NCBI GenBank assembly: GCA_022823945.1
Contig: JAJEBK010000024.1
Span: 1-64,000, forward strand
Direction of reading: 5' to 3'
Origin: Anaerolineae bacterium
Lineage (GTDB): Bacteria > Chloroflexota > Anaerolineae > Aggregatilineales > Phototrophicaceae
Length of the DNA stretch: 64,000 nucleotides
In this document: positions 33,682-42,576 of the stretch, one piece after another
How positions within the stretch are numbered: position 1 is the stretch's first letter
Layout: every line of letters starts with the position of its first letter
Notes under the pieces: generated by a model
Database searches by the model: none
Seen by the model: the letters and a program-made list of their open reading frames with translations, nothing else
What the model was told of the DNA's origin: nothing
Program-made: the position numbers and the translations under genes

Positions 33682-34689
33682 ATGAAGCTCTTCAAAAAGA
33701 AGGGGCGGCGGCGCTCCAAGAAGTCCCCCGGCGTATCAAAGCTGATTCTTTGGGTCATCGTCGCTGGATTCGCCTGTACGATATTCACGCCCCTTGATTC
33801 CAGCACGAGCCCGACCCGCGTCGCAACGGAACGCCGCTTGCGAGCCACTGTCGCCAGCCCCGCGGTGAGCGCCAAGGCATCGCCAACGGCGGTCGTGCGC
33901 GCCACAGTCGAGCGCATTGTGCCCGCGCTGAAATCGGACGCTCCCGGCTGCTATCGACACAGCCAGGCTTGGGTTAGCGGCGAAATGAATATCCGCCAGA
34001 GCCCATCTACTGCCGCCCGGATTCTTGGCAGCACGCTGGTGGGCGAGCATTATGATGTTGTGGCCTCGCGCCAGGGCGAAGTCTATTGCTGGATAGACAT
34101 CCAATTGGGCTGGATAGCGGTGACCGACTTCGTCAGCGCAACAAACCCACAAGCGCCGGTCGCGACCGCAGCGCCAGTTGCCACACGAGCCTCGAGCAAC
34201 ATCGCCGTTCAGCAGGCATTGGACGCGCTGCAAGAACTCACCATCGCGCTCGAAAAACGTTGCTCGCCATACGATGCGGATGTCTATTCATACCCGCAGT
34301 CGGTGGAGGCGCAAATCATCAGCCGTATGGGCGGACGCATCTATGGACCCTACACGGGCACAACCTATGCCAACCAGCGGGAAACGGACATCGAACATAT
34401 TGTGGCGCGGTCGGAAGCGCATGATAGTGGCTTGTGCGCCGCCGACGCGCAGACTCGCAAATCGTTTGCTCGTGACCTGCTGAATCTCACACTGGCCTCG
34501 CCTAGCGTGAACCGCCACCAGAAACGTGGCAAGGACTTCGCGGAATGGACGCCCGCGCGCAACAAGTGCTGGTATGCCGATATGATCATCAAAGTGAAAA
34601 CAAAATACCGTCTCTCGGTCGACAGTCGCGAGAAGGCGGCGCTTGAAAATGTCCTGCTGTCCTGTCCGTCCGTGAATATGGCGATGTAG
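33682..34689 (+). CDS. Secreted or membrane-anchored SH3b-HNH nuclease-like protein
   Basis: 335 residues. A basic N-terminus, one membrane segment (about 19-37) and a low-complexity Ala/Thr/Val linker precede a bacterial SH3 domain at about 90-153 (VSGEMNIRQSPSTAARILGS, LGWIAVTDFV). After a second linker, the C-terminal domain (about 200-330) has DIEHIVARSEAHDSG with His239, and LTLASPSVNRHQKRGKDFAE, the layout of HNH nucleases of the DUF1524 type. Six or so cysteines suit an extracytoplasmic location. A role in DNA uptake, nutrient scavenging or competition is possible; none is shown. Starts 12 bases after the SIS gene. Confidence 0.75.
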   Translation: MKLFKKKGRRRSKKSPGVSKLILWVIVAGFACTIFTPLDSSTSPTRVATERRLRATVASPAVSAKASPTAVVRATVERIVPALKSDAPGCYRHSQAWVSGEMNIRQSPSTAARILGSTLVGEHYDVVASRQGEVYCWIDIQLGWIAVTDFVSATNPQAPVATAAPVATRASSNIAVQQALDALQELTIALEKRCSPYDADVYSYPQSVEAQIISRMGGRIYGPYTGTTYANQRETDIEHIVARSEAHDSGLCAADAQTRKSFARDLLNLTLASPSVNRHQKRGKDFAEWTPARNKCWYADMIIKVKTKYRLSVDSREKAALENVLLSCPSVNMAM

Positions 34690-34753
34690 CCCACGGCCGG
34701 CGCCCCGAAATTTCAAGAGAAGCAAAGCGCGCGGATTGTATGAGGAAACCAGC

Positions 34754-35674
34754 TTGACCGCACCCGACTTTCTCGCCATTGGCAGCGTCATCATTGACGA
34801 CATCGTCTATCCCGATGGACGCACGAGCATGGGCGTCCTGGGCGGTGGCGGCACACATGCAGCCTATGGCATGGTGGCGGCTGGCGAGAAACCCGCGCTG
34901 GTCGGACTGGTGGGCGAGGACTTGCCCGCCAATGTACGCGCGCGTCTGAATGCCGACTTCGACACGAGCGGGCTGGTTTGGACCTCACACAAGCAAGTGC
35001 GCGGCTGGCAGATCTTCGAATGGGACGGGCGGCGCAACGAGATCTTCCGCGTCGATGTCATCGAGCCTTTCATGCACCAGCCTCACGCCGACAGGCCTAC
35101 CCTGCCCTTCACAAGCGCCGCTGGCATCACCCTGCTGCGACAGCCGGAATATGTGGCTGGCTGGCGAAGGCGCTTCCCCGCGGCGACGCTGCTCTGGGAG
35201 CCGACTCGCGCCTTCATGCTGGGCGGTGATTATGCGCGCTTTCTCAGCGGCTTGCGACATGCCAATATCGTCTCGCCCAACTTGCACGAGGCGCAGGCGA
35301 TGACAGGCATGGATGACGAGGTGGCGATTGTGCGGAGGCTACTGGCGGATGGGGCGGCAGTTGTGGCGCTGCGCATGGGCGAACTAGGCAGCCTGGTGGC
35401 GCACCGGGACGATAACTGCGCCTGGCATATCCCCGCCTTGCCGGTGACCGAAGTCATCGACCAGACGGGCGCGGGCAACAGCTATTGTGGCGGCTTTGTG
35501 GTCGGTTGGCGACGCAAAAACGACATCGCGGCGGCTGGCTGTTATGGCGCGGCGGCAGCATCTTTCACGCTGGAGCATATCGGCTGCGCGCGGCTGCCCA
35601 CAGACATCGACGCGCAATTCGCGCAGCGGCTGCATGAGGCGCTCGCTGGCACAGTCAGAATCGACCTGTGTTGA
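34754..35674 (+). CDS. PfkB-like protein with GAGN in place of GAGD (Mak32-like)
   Basis: About 306 residues from TTG 34754 (GAGGAAA upstream; another TTG at 34736 is possible). The PfkB fold is clear: FLAIGSVIIDDIVYPDG, MGVLGGGGTHAAYGMVAAGE, and IVSPNLHEAQAMTG. The final signature reads DQTGAGNSYCGGF, so the catalytic Asp is Asn252. Fungal Mak32-type PfkB proteins carry a similar asparagine. The enzyme may have a different reaction or be a regulatory relative rather than an ordinary sugar kinase. It converges with asnB across a repeat. Confidence 0.8.
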   Translation: MTAPDFLAIGSVIIDDIVYPDGRTSMGVLGGGGTHAAYGMVAAGEKPALVGLVGEDLPANVRARLNADFDTSGLVWTSHKQVRGWQIFEWDGRRNEIFRVDVIEPFMHQPHADRPTLPFTSAAGITLLRQPEYVAGWRRRFPAATLLWEPTRAFMLGGDYARFLSGLRHANIVSPNLHEAQAMTGMDDEVAIVRRLLADGAAVVALRMGELGSLVAHRDDNCAWHIPALPVTEVIDQTGAGNSYCGGFVVGWRRKNDIAAAGCYGAAAASFTLEHIGCARLPTDIDAQFAQRLHEALAGTVRIDLC

Positions 35675-35699
35675 AGCAACTCCAAATCGCGCCGAAAAT

Positions 35700-35875
35700 C
35701 ACCCCCCTCAATCCCCCCGACAGGTCAGGGGGAGGCAATTCATGCGCGGAGCCTGTCGTCATGGCGCAAGACAGCTTCTGAAACTCCCCTCTCCGACTCG
35801 TCGGGGAGGGGCCGGGGGTGGGGTTACAAAACCTGTCCTGTCCTCAGCTATCCCGATGGAGGGGCCGAGGGGGTG
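35700..35875. repeat. Paired GC-rich intergenic hairpins (copy 6), entering the asnB 3' end
   Basis: CCCCCCTCAATCCCCCCGAC with GGTCAGGGGGAGG (35702-35735), then CTCCCCTCTCCGACTCGTCG with GGGGAGGGGCCGGGGGTGGG (35784-35822), and a third arm GGAGGGGCCGAGGGGGTG (35858-35875). The last arm encodes the final residues and stop region of asnB on the other strand. Confidence 0.75.
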
Positions 35876-37754
35876 CCGCATCCACAAACTGCCGATGCCA
35901 CTCTTCCAGCGTTAGCAGCGCCCAAAGCTGACGGTTGTTGTCGCGCTGCCCGCTTTCGTGCTGGACGATCAGCCGCTCAACTGTGCGCATCTGCAGCAGG
36001 CCGCGTTGTCGTGCCCGCCGGCTCAACAGCAGGTCGCGCACCGGGCGCATATCCCGCCGCAGCCAAGCGCCCAGCGGTATGCCAAAGCCATGTTTCTTGC
36101 GGTCGATAATGTCATCGGGCAGCAGGTCGCGCGCGGCTTCTTTCAAGATGTGCTTGGTTTGTCCGCGGCGCAGCTTGAGGTTGAAAGGGATGCCTGCCGC
36201 ATATTCCGCCAGTTGATGATCCAGGAAGGGCGCGCGCGCTTCCAGCGAGGCGGCCATGCTGCAGCGGTCGGCTTTGATCAGCAAGTCATCGGGCAGGTAA
36301 CTGGTCAGGTTGGCTTCCAGCAGAGCCGCCACACGATGCGCCTGGCGCGGATTGATCCAGGCAGCCAGGCTGGGGGCGGTTGCTCGAACGCCAGGTACGA
36401 TTTCCTCCAGCACATCGGCGCTGAACACACGCACCATGTCGAAGTAGGCATCGTGCAGAGGCAGGCCAGCTGCCCGCGAAAATCGGCGCGCCCGCCGGGC
36501 ATGGTCATAATAGGCTGTGCCCTCGGGCAATCGCTCGAGCAGTCGCGACAAACCTCGCATGATCGGCGGGGGCACAAAAGAAAGTCGCCCCAGCAACTGC
36601 GCGGCATAGAAGCGCTCGTAGCCAGCGAATAGCTCATCGCCGCCATCGCCCGTCAGCGCCACGGTGACATGCTCGCGCGTCAGCTGGCTGACCAGGAAGG
36701 TCGGGATGGCGCTGCTGTCGGCAAAGGGCTGGTCGTGCTGCCAGACCAACTGCGGCAACAAGTCCAGCGACATCGGTTCGACGCGGAATGATTGATGCTG
36801 GGTGCCCAGATGCCGCGCGACTGCCTCGGCATAAGTTGTTTCGTCAAAGCTGGCGTCGCCCGCGAATCCAATGCTGAATGTCTTGATCTCGGCATTGCTG
36901 TGGCGGCGCATCAGCGCGGCGATGAGGCTGCTGTCCAAGCCACCGCTCAAAAACGCCCCCAGCGGCACATCGCTGACCAGGCGCAAGCTGACCGCCTCGT
37001 CCAACTGCGCGCGCAATGCTTCCCGGTAGTCGGCGGCATGCGCATGGGCGGCGGGCGGAGCTTGCGGGGGCGGTATCCAATAACGGCGGCTTTGCGCATC
37101 GCCAGCCAGGTCGACTTGCAAGATTGTGCCTGGCTCAAGCATCTTGATGCCAGCGAAAGCCGTAGCGGGCGCGGGGATATAGCCGAAGCTCAGATAGTCT
37201 CTCAACGCAGCGGGGTCGTCCGGCGAAAAGCGTGAGATTCGCGGCACAGCCGGGTGCGCCAGCAGCGCCTTGATCTCGCTGGCAAAAACGAAGCTGCGCC
37301 TGTCGTGATAATAGTACAGTGGCTTCTGCCCGAGGCGGTCGCGCGCCAGCAGCAGTTTCTTTTTGCGCCCATCCCAAAGCGCCAGGGCAAACATGCCGCG
37401 CAGTTCCCTCACAGCATCAGCGCCCAGGTCTTCATAGAGGTGGGCGATGGTCTCGCCGTCGCCATCGGTGTGGAAGCGGTGGCCACGCGCCCCGAGCTGT
37501 CGCCGCAAGTCACGAAAATTGTAGATTTCGCCATTGAAGACCAGTTGGATCGCGCCGTCTTCGTTTTGCAGGGGCTGGTCGCTGCCGGCGATGTCGATGA
37601 TCTTGAGCCGGCGCATGGCCAAGCCCACGCTCCCAGCAATGAATGCGCCTTCGCCATCGGGGCCGCGATGCCGCAGCAGTCCGTTCATAGCATACAGCGC
37701 GCGCTCGTCGACCCGCTGGTCATCAAAGTGAATTACGCCGCAGATGCCGCACAT
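35844..37754 (-). CDS. asnB: Asparagine synthase (glutamine-hydrolysing)
   Basis: 636 residues. The N-terminal class II glutaminase domain starts with MCGICGV (catalytic Cys2) and has RHRGPDGEG (about 29-37), LVFNGEIYNFRDLR (about 70-83) and GDGETIAHLYEDLG. The C-terminal synthetase domain has the ATP loop LGAFLSGGLDSSLIAALMRR (about 260-279), ALTGDGGDELFAGYERF and DRCSMAASLEARAPFLDHQL. The product makes asparagine, or amidates another carboxylate, using glutamine. The last about ten residues (PPRPLHRDS) are encoded by a dispersed repeat, so the original stop was probably lost. It is isolated from amino-acid genes; a capsule or antibiotic-type role is possible. Confidence 0.93.
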   Translation of the reverse strand: MCGICGVIHFDDQRVDERALYAMNGLLRHRGPDGEGAFIAGSVGLAMRRLKIIDIAGSDQPLQNEDGAIQLVFNGEIYNFRDLRRQLGARGHRFHTDGDGETIAHLYEDLGADAVRELRGMFALALWDGRKKKLLLARDRLGQKPLYYYHDRRSFVFASEIKALLAHPAVPRISRFSPDDPAALRDYLSFGYIPAPATAFAGIKMLEPGTILQVDLAGDAQSRRYWIPPPQAPPAAHAHAADYREALRAQLDEAVSLRLVSDVPLGAFLSGGLDSSLIAALMRRHSNAEIKTFSIGFAGDASFDETTYAEAVARHLGTQHQSFRVEPMSLDLLPQLVWQHDQPFADSSAIPTFLVSQLTREHVTVALTGDGGDELFAGYERFYAAQLLGRLSFVPPPIMRGLSRLLERLPEGTAYYDHARRARRFSRAAGLPLHDAYFDMVRVFSADVLEEIVPGVRATAPSLAAWINPRQAHRVAALLEANLTSYLPDDLLIKADRCSMAASLEARAPFLDHQLAEYAAGIPFNLKLRRGQTKHILKEAARDLLPDDIIDRKKHGFGIPLGAWLRRDMRPVRDLLLSRRARQRGLLQMRTVERLIVQHESGQRDNNRQLWALLTLEEWHRQFVDAAPPRPLHRDS

Positions 37755-38050
37755 GCGCCTATCTTATCACCGCCGCCAAGCGCCTTTGCCCCCAAGATAA
37801 TCACAGCAAATTATTGTGCTTTCACCATCAAATACACCGAGTTCACCGTGTTCACCGAAAATCTGATTGCGGAGGCAATAAGAAAGCGCGAAGCCTTCGC
37901 TTGTCTCTCGGTGTACCCGGTGGTTAAGTACCATGGGCGCGGACCTGCATCACAATTGCCCTGCCCGCCCATGAAAACGCATTGGCAAGGATAGCTTCCG
38001 TTGGCTATGCTCTCTCTGCTCGACTAGCGGTCTGCAAGAGGAGCTTTCAC
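37755..38050. other. Gene-free gap with a short ACCGAG/TTCACCG repeat
   Basis: The divergent gap between asnB and the aminotransferase. It holds AAATACACCGAGTTCACCGT with GTTCACCGAAAATC (37828-37861) and TCTCGGTGTACCCGGTGG (37905-37922), a loose inverted pair of the dispersed repeat type. No gene or strong promoter was recognised. The likely ribosome-binding site of the aminotransferase is AGAGGAGC at 38037-38044. Confidence 0.5.
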
Positions 38051-39388
38051 ATGCCAGACAACCAGCGCGTGGCGCGGTCGCTGCAATTGTACCAGCGAGC
38101 GGAAGCGCTCATTCCCGGGCGGACGCAGTTGATCAGCCGGCGGTCGAGCCAATTTGCGCATGGCAACAGCCCGATATACGCGGTCCGAGCCAAAGACGCC
38201 CGCTTCATCGATGTCGATGAAAACGAGTACCTGGACTGGGTGAATGCCGTCGGTGCCATCATCTTGGGCCATTCAGACCCCATCGTCGACAGCGCTGTCA
38301 AGGAACAAATCGACCGTGGCAGCATCTTCACCCTCAACAGCGCTTTGGAAATCGAGCTGGCAGAATTGCTGAACGCGGTTATCCCCAGCGCGGAGATGGC
38401 GCGTTATACCAAAGGCGGCGGCGAGGCGAACGCAGTGGCGGCGCGCATTGCTCGGGGCGCGACGGGCCGCAACCTGATCCTCTTCAGCGGGTATCACGGC
38501 TGGCATGACTGGTATCAGTCCGCCAATTACCTGGTCGACCCCGCCAGCGGCGAGTTTCCCTTCGCCGGCATCGAGCCGATCGGCGTACCTCCGGAATTGG
38601 CGGGCACGGCTCTGCCTTTCACCTGGGGAGATTTGGGTGGGCTGCGCGATTTGCTGCATGCGCATGAAGGCGATGTAGCCGCCATCATGATGGAACCCAT
38701 GCGCACGGAATTACCGCCGCCCGGTTACCTGGAAGGCGTGCAGCAGTTGGCGCGGACGCATGGCGCTGTCCTCATCTTTGACGAAGTCTCTTGTGGTTTT
38801 CGACCGCGCGTCGGCGGCGTGCAAGCCTACCTGGGCGTGAAGCCCGATATGACCGTACTCGCGAAAGCCATGTCCAACGGCTATCCGATGGGTGCCGTGG
38901 TTGGTTCGCGCGCGGTGATGGAACCGGCCAGCCGCATGTTCATTTCGAGTTCCTACTGGAGCGACAACCTCGGTCTCGCCGCCAGCCTGACGACCATCCG
39001 CGAGCTCGAACGGCGGGATTCTGCCCAGCGCTTCGAGGCGATCGGCAAGGCGCTCATCAAACACCTGAATCATGCGCTGCGGGAGGCTGGTTTGGCGGGC
39101 GCTTGTGGCGGCGTTTTTTGGAATCCTGTGATCCAGCTGGATTTGCCCGACGAGAGTCTGCGCGCGGCTGCCAACACCCTCTTCATTCAAGAGATGGCGC
39201 GCCGCGGCATACACTGCAACATGAGCTTCAAAGCCACGTTGGCGCATTCACAGGCAGATATCGAGTGGACGGCAACTTGCGCCGCGGAAGTCTTCTCGCT
39301 TATCCAGGCGGGCTTGGCAAGCGGCGATCTGCTGGCGCTGCTGGAAAGCGACTTGACCAAAGAGCCCTTCCGGCGCCTGGTTCGCTGA
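38051..39388 (+). CDS. Class III PLP aminotransferase (GSA aminomutase-like)
   Basis: 445 residues from ATG 38051, with AGAGGAGC upstream. Fold type I aminotransferase: SGYHGWHDWYQ (about 146-156), LIFDEVSCGFR with Asp244 contacting the PLP ring nitrogen, and Lys272 in VLAKAMSNGYPMG as the internal aldimine lysine. It resembles glutamate-1-semialdehyde aminomutase and omega-aminotransferases. The operon (amidohydrolase, SDR, ferritin-like protein, lyase) points to breakdown or making of an amino sugar or amino acid derivative rather than tetrapyrrole synthesis. First gene of the rightward operon. Confidence 0.88.
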   Translation: MPDNQRVARSLQLYQRAEALIPGRTQLISRRSSQFAHGNSPIYAVRAKDARFIDVDENEYLDWVNAVGAIILGHSDPIVDSAVKEQIDRGSIFTLNSALEIELAELLNAVIPSAEMARYTKGGGEANAVAARIARGATGRNLILFSGYHGWHDWYQSANYLVDPASGEFPFAGIEPIGVPPELAGTALPFTWGDLGGLRDLLHAHEGDVAAIMMEPMRTELPPPGYLEGVQQLARTHGAVLIFDEVSCGFRPRVGGVQAYLGVKPDMTVLAKAMSNGYPMGAVVGSRAVMEPASRMFISSSYWSDNLGLAASLTTIRELERRDSAQRFEAIGKALIKHLNHALREAGLAGACGGVFWNPVIQLDLPDESLRAAANTLFIQEMARRGIHCNMSFKATLAHSQADIEWTATCAAEVFSLIQAGLASGDLLALLESDLTKEPFRRLVR

Positions 39389-39519
39389 GGCGGCAGATTG
39401 CAATGGTCGTTTATTATGCCGGCGACCAAACAGCGATGGATAGTCACTATGCGCGCCTGTCGCTATAGTCGCGGACAAAACTGGACAAGAGCGAAGTCGA
39501 GGTCCCGGAGAATTCTGCT

Positions 39520-40521
39520 ATGGCGCGCTGGACACTGACACAAGCCGACCGCGACTTCATCACGCGCGATATCGAGCCATTCTTGCCCGACCGGATTTTC
39601 GACGCCCACGCGCATCTTTTCTGTCACGCTCATTTTGACCGTTTGCCGGCCACTTATGTGGATGGGCCTGCGCGGCTGGATCTGAATACCTATTACGAGC
39701 TCATCGATTGGATTCATCCGGGCAGGCGCACGCTCGGCGGGCTCTTCTTCGGCCTGGCTTTCAACGGTGACCGCGATGGCAACAACCGATTCGTCGCGGA
39801 AGAAATACAAAAGTCGCCGCGGGAAAACGATTTCGGGCAGATGATCATCGCGCCCGAAATGCCTGCCGAAGCGATCGTTCAGACCGTGCAAGCGCAGGGC
39901 TTCGTCGGGCTGAAGCCGTATCACACAATGGCGCAGAATCACGAGCGCACATGGGAAGCGCCGATAGAAGCCTATCTGCCAGAAGAACAGGTCGCGGTCG
40001 CCGGCGAGCTGGGACTGGCCATCACCTTGCACATGGTGCGGGAGCGCGCCCTGGCTGACCCACTCAACCAATCGACCATCCGCCGCTATTGTGAACGGTA
40101 TCCTGATATGACTCTGATTTTGGCGCATGCCGGGCGTGGCTTCAATCCCTGGCACACCATTGAAGGCATCGCTAGCTTGCGCGGTCTGGACAATGTCTTC
40201 TTTGACACATCGGCGGTTACAGAAGCCGGCGCATTCGAAGCGATTATCGATCTGCTGGGGCACGAGCGCTTGCTGTACGGGTCGGACTTCCCCGTCAGCC
40301 ATGTGCGCGGCCGCTGCGTCGCCATCGGCGACTCATTCCACTGGATTTATGCCGATGAGCTGACACTGGCGGAGAAACATACTGAGTTGCAGCCGGTGCT
40401 GGTCGGCCTGGAGTCTCTGCGAGCGATGCGCCTGGCTTGCTGGCGAATGCGTCTAAATGCGAGACAAATCGAAGATATCTTTTTCAACAATGCCTATCAA
40501 TTGTTCAAGCAGCATACCTAG
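39520..40521 (+). CDS. Amidohydrolase family protein (Amidohydro_2-like TIM barrel)
   Basis: 333-residue metal-dependent hydrolase. IFDAHAHLF (Asp28, His30, His32) is the metal-binding strand 1 motif. Further motifs are FVGLKPYHTM, LGLAITLHMVRE (barrel His), LILAHAGRGFN and LLYGSDFPVSHV with the catalytic Asp. Amidohydro_2 members include lactonases and decarboxylases. In this cluster, hydrolysis of a sugar lactone or decarboxylation of a keto acid is possible. GGAG lies before the ATG, and the next gene starts 13 bases after the stop. Confidence 0.82.
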   Translation: MARWTLTQADRDFITRDIEPFLPDRIFDAHAHLFCHAHFDRLPATYVDGPARLDLNTYYELIDWIHPGRRTLGGLFFGLAFNGDRDGNNRFVAEEIQKSPRENDFGQMIIAPEMPAEAIVQTVQAQGFVGLKPYHTMAQNHERTWEAPIEAYLPEEQVAVAGELGLAITLHMVRERALADPLNQSTIRRYCERYPDMTLILAHAGRGFNPWHTIEGIASLRGLDNVFFDTSAVTEAGAFEAIIDLLGHERLLYGSDFPVSHVRGRCVAIGDSFHWIYADELTLAEKHTELQPVLVGLESLRAMRLACWRMRLNARQIEDIFFNNAYQLFKQHT

Positions 40522-40534
40522 ACGGAGGTATCCT

Positions 40535-41341
40535 ATGCAGGCGCCAGAACGCAATGTCCAACATTTGCTGGATGTAACGGGCAAAGTCGCTATCGTCACA
40601 GGCGCGGCCGGTTGGCTTGGTTCAGCGATGAGCCGAGCGCTGGCAGAAGCGGGCGCGCGCCTGGTCGTCACCAGTCGGGATGCCGCCCAGGCAGAGGCTT
40701 TCGCCGCCAGCTTGCCGGGCAGCGGGCATCTGGGATTGGCTTTCTCACAAGGCGACACCGATCGCATCCCCGCTTTTGTGGCTGCCGTCGTCGAAGGCAT
40801 GGGCACGATCGATATCCTGGTCAACAACGCCTATGGGGGTCCACCCGCCGATATCGACAGCGCCACCGCCGACGATTTCGACCAAGCCTATCATGTCGGC
40901 GTGACCGCCTACTTCGTGCTGGCGCGGGACATTGCCCTGCACATGCGCGAGCGCGGTGTCGGCGGCTCTATCATCAACATCGGCAGCATGTACGGCGTGG
41001 TCGCCAGCTACCCCGAAGCGTATGCGGGCTTGGGAATCAACAGTCCGCCGAATTATCATGGGCTGAAAGGCGGCCTGGTGCATTTGACGCGCCATTTGGC
41101 GGTGTATTGGGCGCGCGACAATATCCGCGTCAATTGCATCAGCCCCGGTCCTTTTCCCAAGATGCCGGCCATCGATGAAGCGCATCCCGGCTTCATTAAG
41201 CGCCTGGAGGAAAAAGTGCCGCTGGGGCGGATGGGCCGGCCAGAAGAACTCAAGGGCGTCGTCTTGCTGCTGGCGAGCGAGGCTGGCAGCTACATCACCG
41301 GGCAGAATATCCTGGTGGATGGCGGCTGGACCGCTTGGTAA
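40535..41341 (+). CDS. Short-chain dehydrogenase/reductase (SDR)
   Basis: 268 residues from ATG 40535 (ACGGAGGT upstream); a longer frame overlaps the previous gene. Classical SDR: cofactor loop VTGAAGWLGSAM (about 23-34), NNAYGG (N-N-A-G variant), active-site Ser in NIGSMYG and the Y-x-x-x-K pair in NYHGLKGG. The C-terminus ends in TGQNILVDGGWTAW. It oxidises or reduces an alcohol/ketone with NAD(P). Its neighbours suggest a sugar-acid-like substrate. Confidence 0.9.
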   Translation: MQAPERNVQHLLDVTGKVAIVTGAAGWLGSAMSRALAEAGARLVVTSRDAAQAEAFAASLPGSGHLGLAFSQGDTDRIPAFVAAVVEGMGTIDILVNNAYGGPPADIDSATADDFDQAYHVGVTAYFVLARDIALHMRERGVGGSIINIGSMYGVVASYPEAYAGLGINSPPNYHGLKGGLVHLTRHLAVYWARDNIRVNCISPGPFPKMPAIDEAHPGFIKRLEEKVPLGRMGRPEELKGVVLLLASEAGSYITGQNILVDGGWTAW

Positions 41342-41364
41342 GGGGAATAAAGGGAGGAAAATGA

Positions 41365-42576
41365 ATGCAGATTGTCAAACCCGCTGAACAAGTCGATATG
41401 GCGCGCAACAAGCGCCTGCTGAATCGCTATCGTTTCATCGAATACGAGACCATCCGCATCCTCGCTGCCTGGCTGCCTGCTGCCGGGCGCATGGAATACA
41501 AGCTGGCGATGGGGCGTTTCTTGTGGGAAGAAGCGCAGCATGTGCAGCATCTCTTCCAGCGACTGCGCGAGGTGCAGACGCCGGCCTTCCGCCCGCCAGA
41601 CGATCCCGCTTTGGAAGAACTGATGGCAGAGGCGCTCCACGCGCCCGATGAACGCAGCCTGCTGGCCGGTTTGTTCCGCGTCATCAAGCCGGCTCTGCTG
41701 CAAAGCTATCGCTGGCACAGTCAACAGACCTTCGCCAATCCCGACGCGCCCACGCTATACGCGCTCAAGCATATCCAGTTGGACGAGTCTGAGCATGTCG
41801 CCTGGGCTGAGGCAGAATTCGCCGGGCAACCAGCCAGCGACTGGGAGCATTACCTGGCCGCCCTGCTGGCTCATGCTGGCGGCATCAGCGGCGCCGAGCC
41901 CCGCAGCCAGAAACCAGCGCGACCCGCCGCGCGCAGCCCCTTCCGCACTCCTGTGAAAGCCGCCCGCGACGAACGTTTTCGCATCCTGCAGCGCCACTGG
42001 GGCGATGCGGAAGAACGGAGACAAGTTAACGAAGCGGCGCGCCGGTTGGACGAATTCGAGAATTACAGCCAGGAAATGCTGGCGGCGGAAACTGTTGCGC
42101 TGATCATTCATCTGTCGCCCGATATGCCCTGGGGCTTCGTCTACGATTCGGCGCGGCATTGTTATGACGAAACGCGTCATTGCCAGCTGGGCATAGACTG
42201 GCTGCGGCAGCACGGGCTTGATTACACAACAGTCCCGCAAAATACGCGAATCTACCAGTGGCGCTCGCAATATGACGCGGCGACACAATATTGTCTGCTG
42301 ACGCGCGGCAATGAAGCGCATGCCTTTCCTCATCGGCGGCGCAGCCTGGCGCAATACACAGCGGCTGGCGATCAGCTTTCAGCGCAATATGTCAGCTATG
42401 ATATGGCGGACGAGCGGCAGCATGTGGCTTTCGGCACAAAATGGCTGCCAGAGCTAATGGCGAAAAACAACATCGAGATGCCTGTCGAGCAATTTATCGA
42501 AGAGACTGTCGCCTTGTGGCAGCGAGAGTATGTCTCCGGCGATCTGCCGCTGTGGAATGAACGCGAGCTGGCATGA
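41365..42576 (+). CDS. Double ferritin-like (DUF455-type) protein
   Basis: 403 residues with two ferritin-like four-helix units. Half 1 (about 1-165) has FLWEEAQHVQHL and LDESEHVAWAEAEF. Half 2 (about 205-400) has MLAAETVALII, YDETRHCQLGIDWL and YDMADERQHVAFG. The repeated E-x-x-H pairs are the ligands of a carboxylate-bridged diiron site, so an oxygen-dependent oxidase or hydroxylase role is possible. GGGAGG precedes the ATG. It is in one operon with an aminotransferase, an SDR and a lyase, and overlaps the following lyase gene by four bases. Confidence 0.78.
   Translation: MQIVKPAEQVDMARNKRLLNRYRFIEYETIRILAAWLPAAGRMEYKLAMGRFLWEEAQHVQHLFQRLREVQTPAFRPPDDPALEELMAEALHAPDERSLLAGLFRVIKPALLQSYRWHSQQTFANPDAPTLYALKHIQLDESEHVAWAEAEFAGQPASDWEHYLAALLAHAGGISGAEPRSQKPARPAARSPFRTPVKAARDERFRILQRHWGDAEERRQVNEAARRLDEFENYSQEMLAAETVALIIHLSPDMPWGFVYDSARHCYDETRHCQLGIDWLRQHGLDYTTVPQNTRIYQWRSQYDAATQYCLLTRGNEAHAFPHRRRSLAQYTAAGDQLSAQYVSYDMADERQHVAFGTKWLPELMAKNNIEMPVEQFIEETVALWQREYVSGDLPLWNERELA

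Noticed and set aside
38051..39388. Assignment as hemL (glutamate-1-semialdehyde aminomutase)
   Set aside because: No tetrapyrrole genes nearby and the operon is catabolic in type; the similarity is at class III aminotransferase level.
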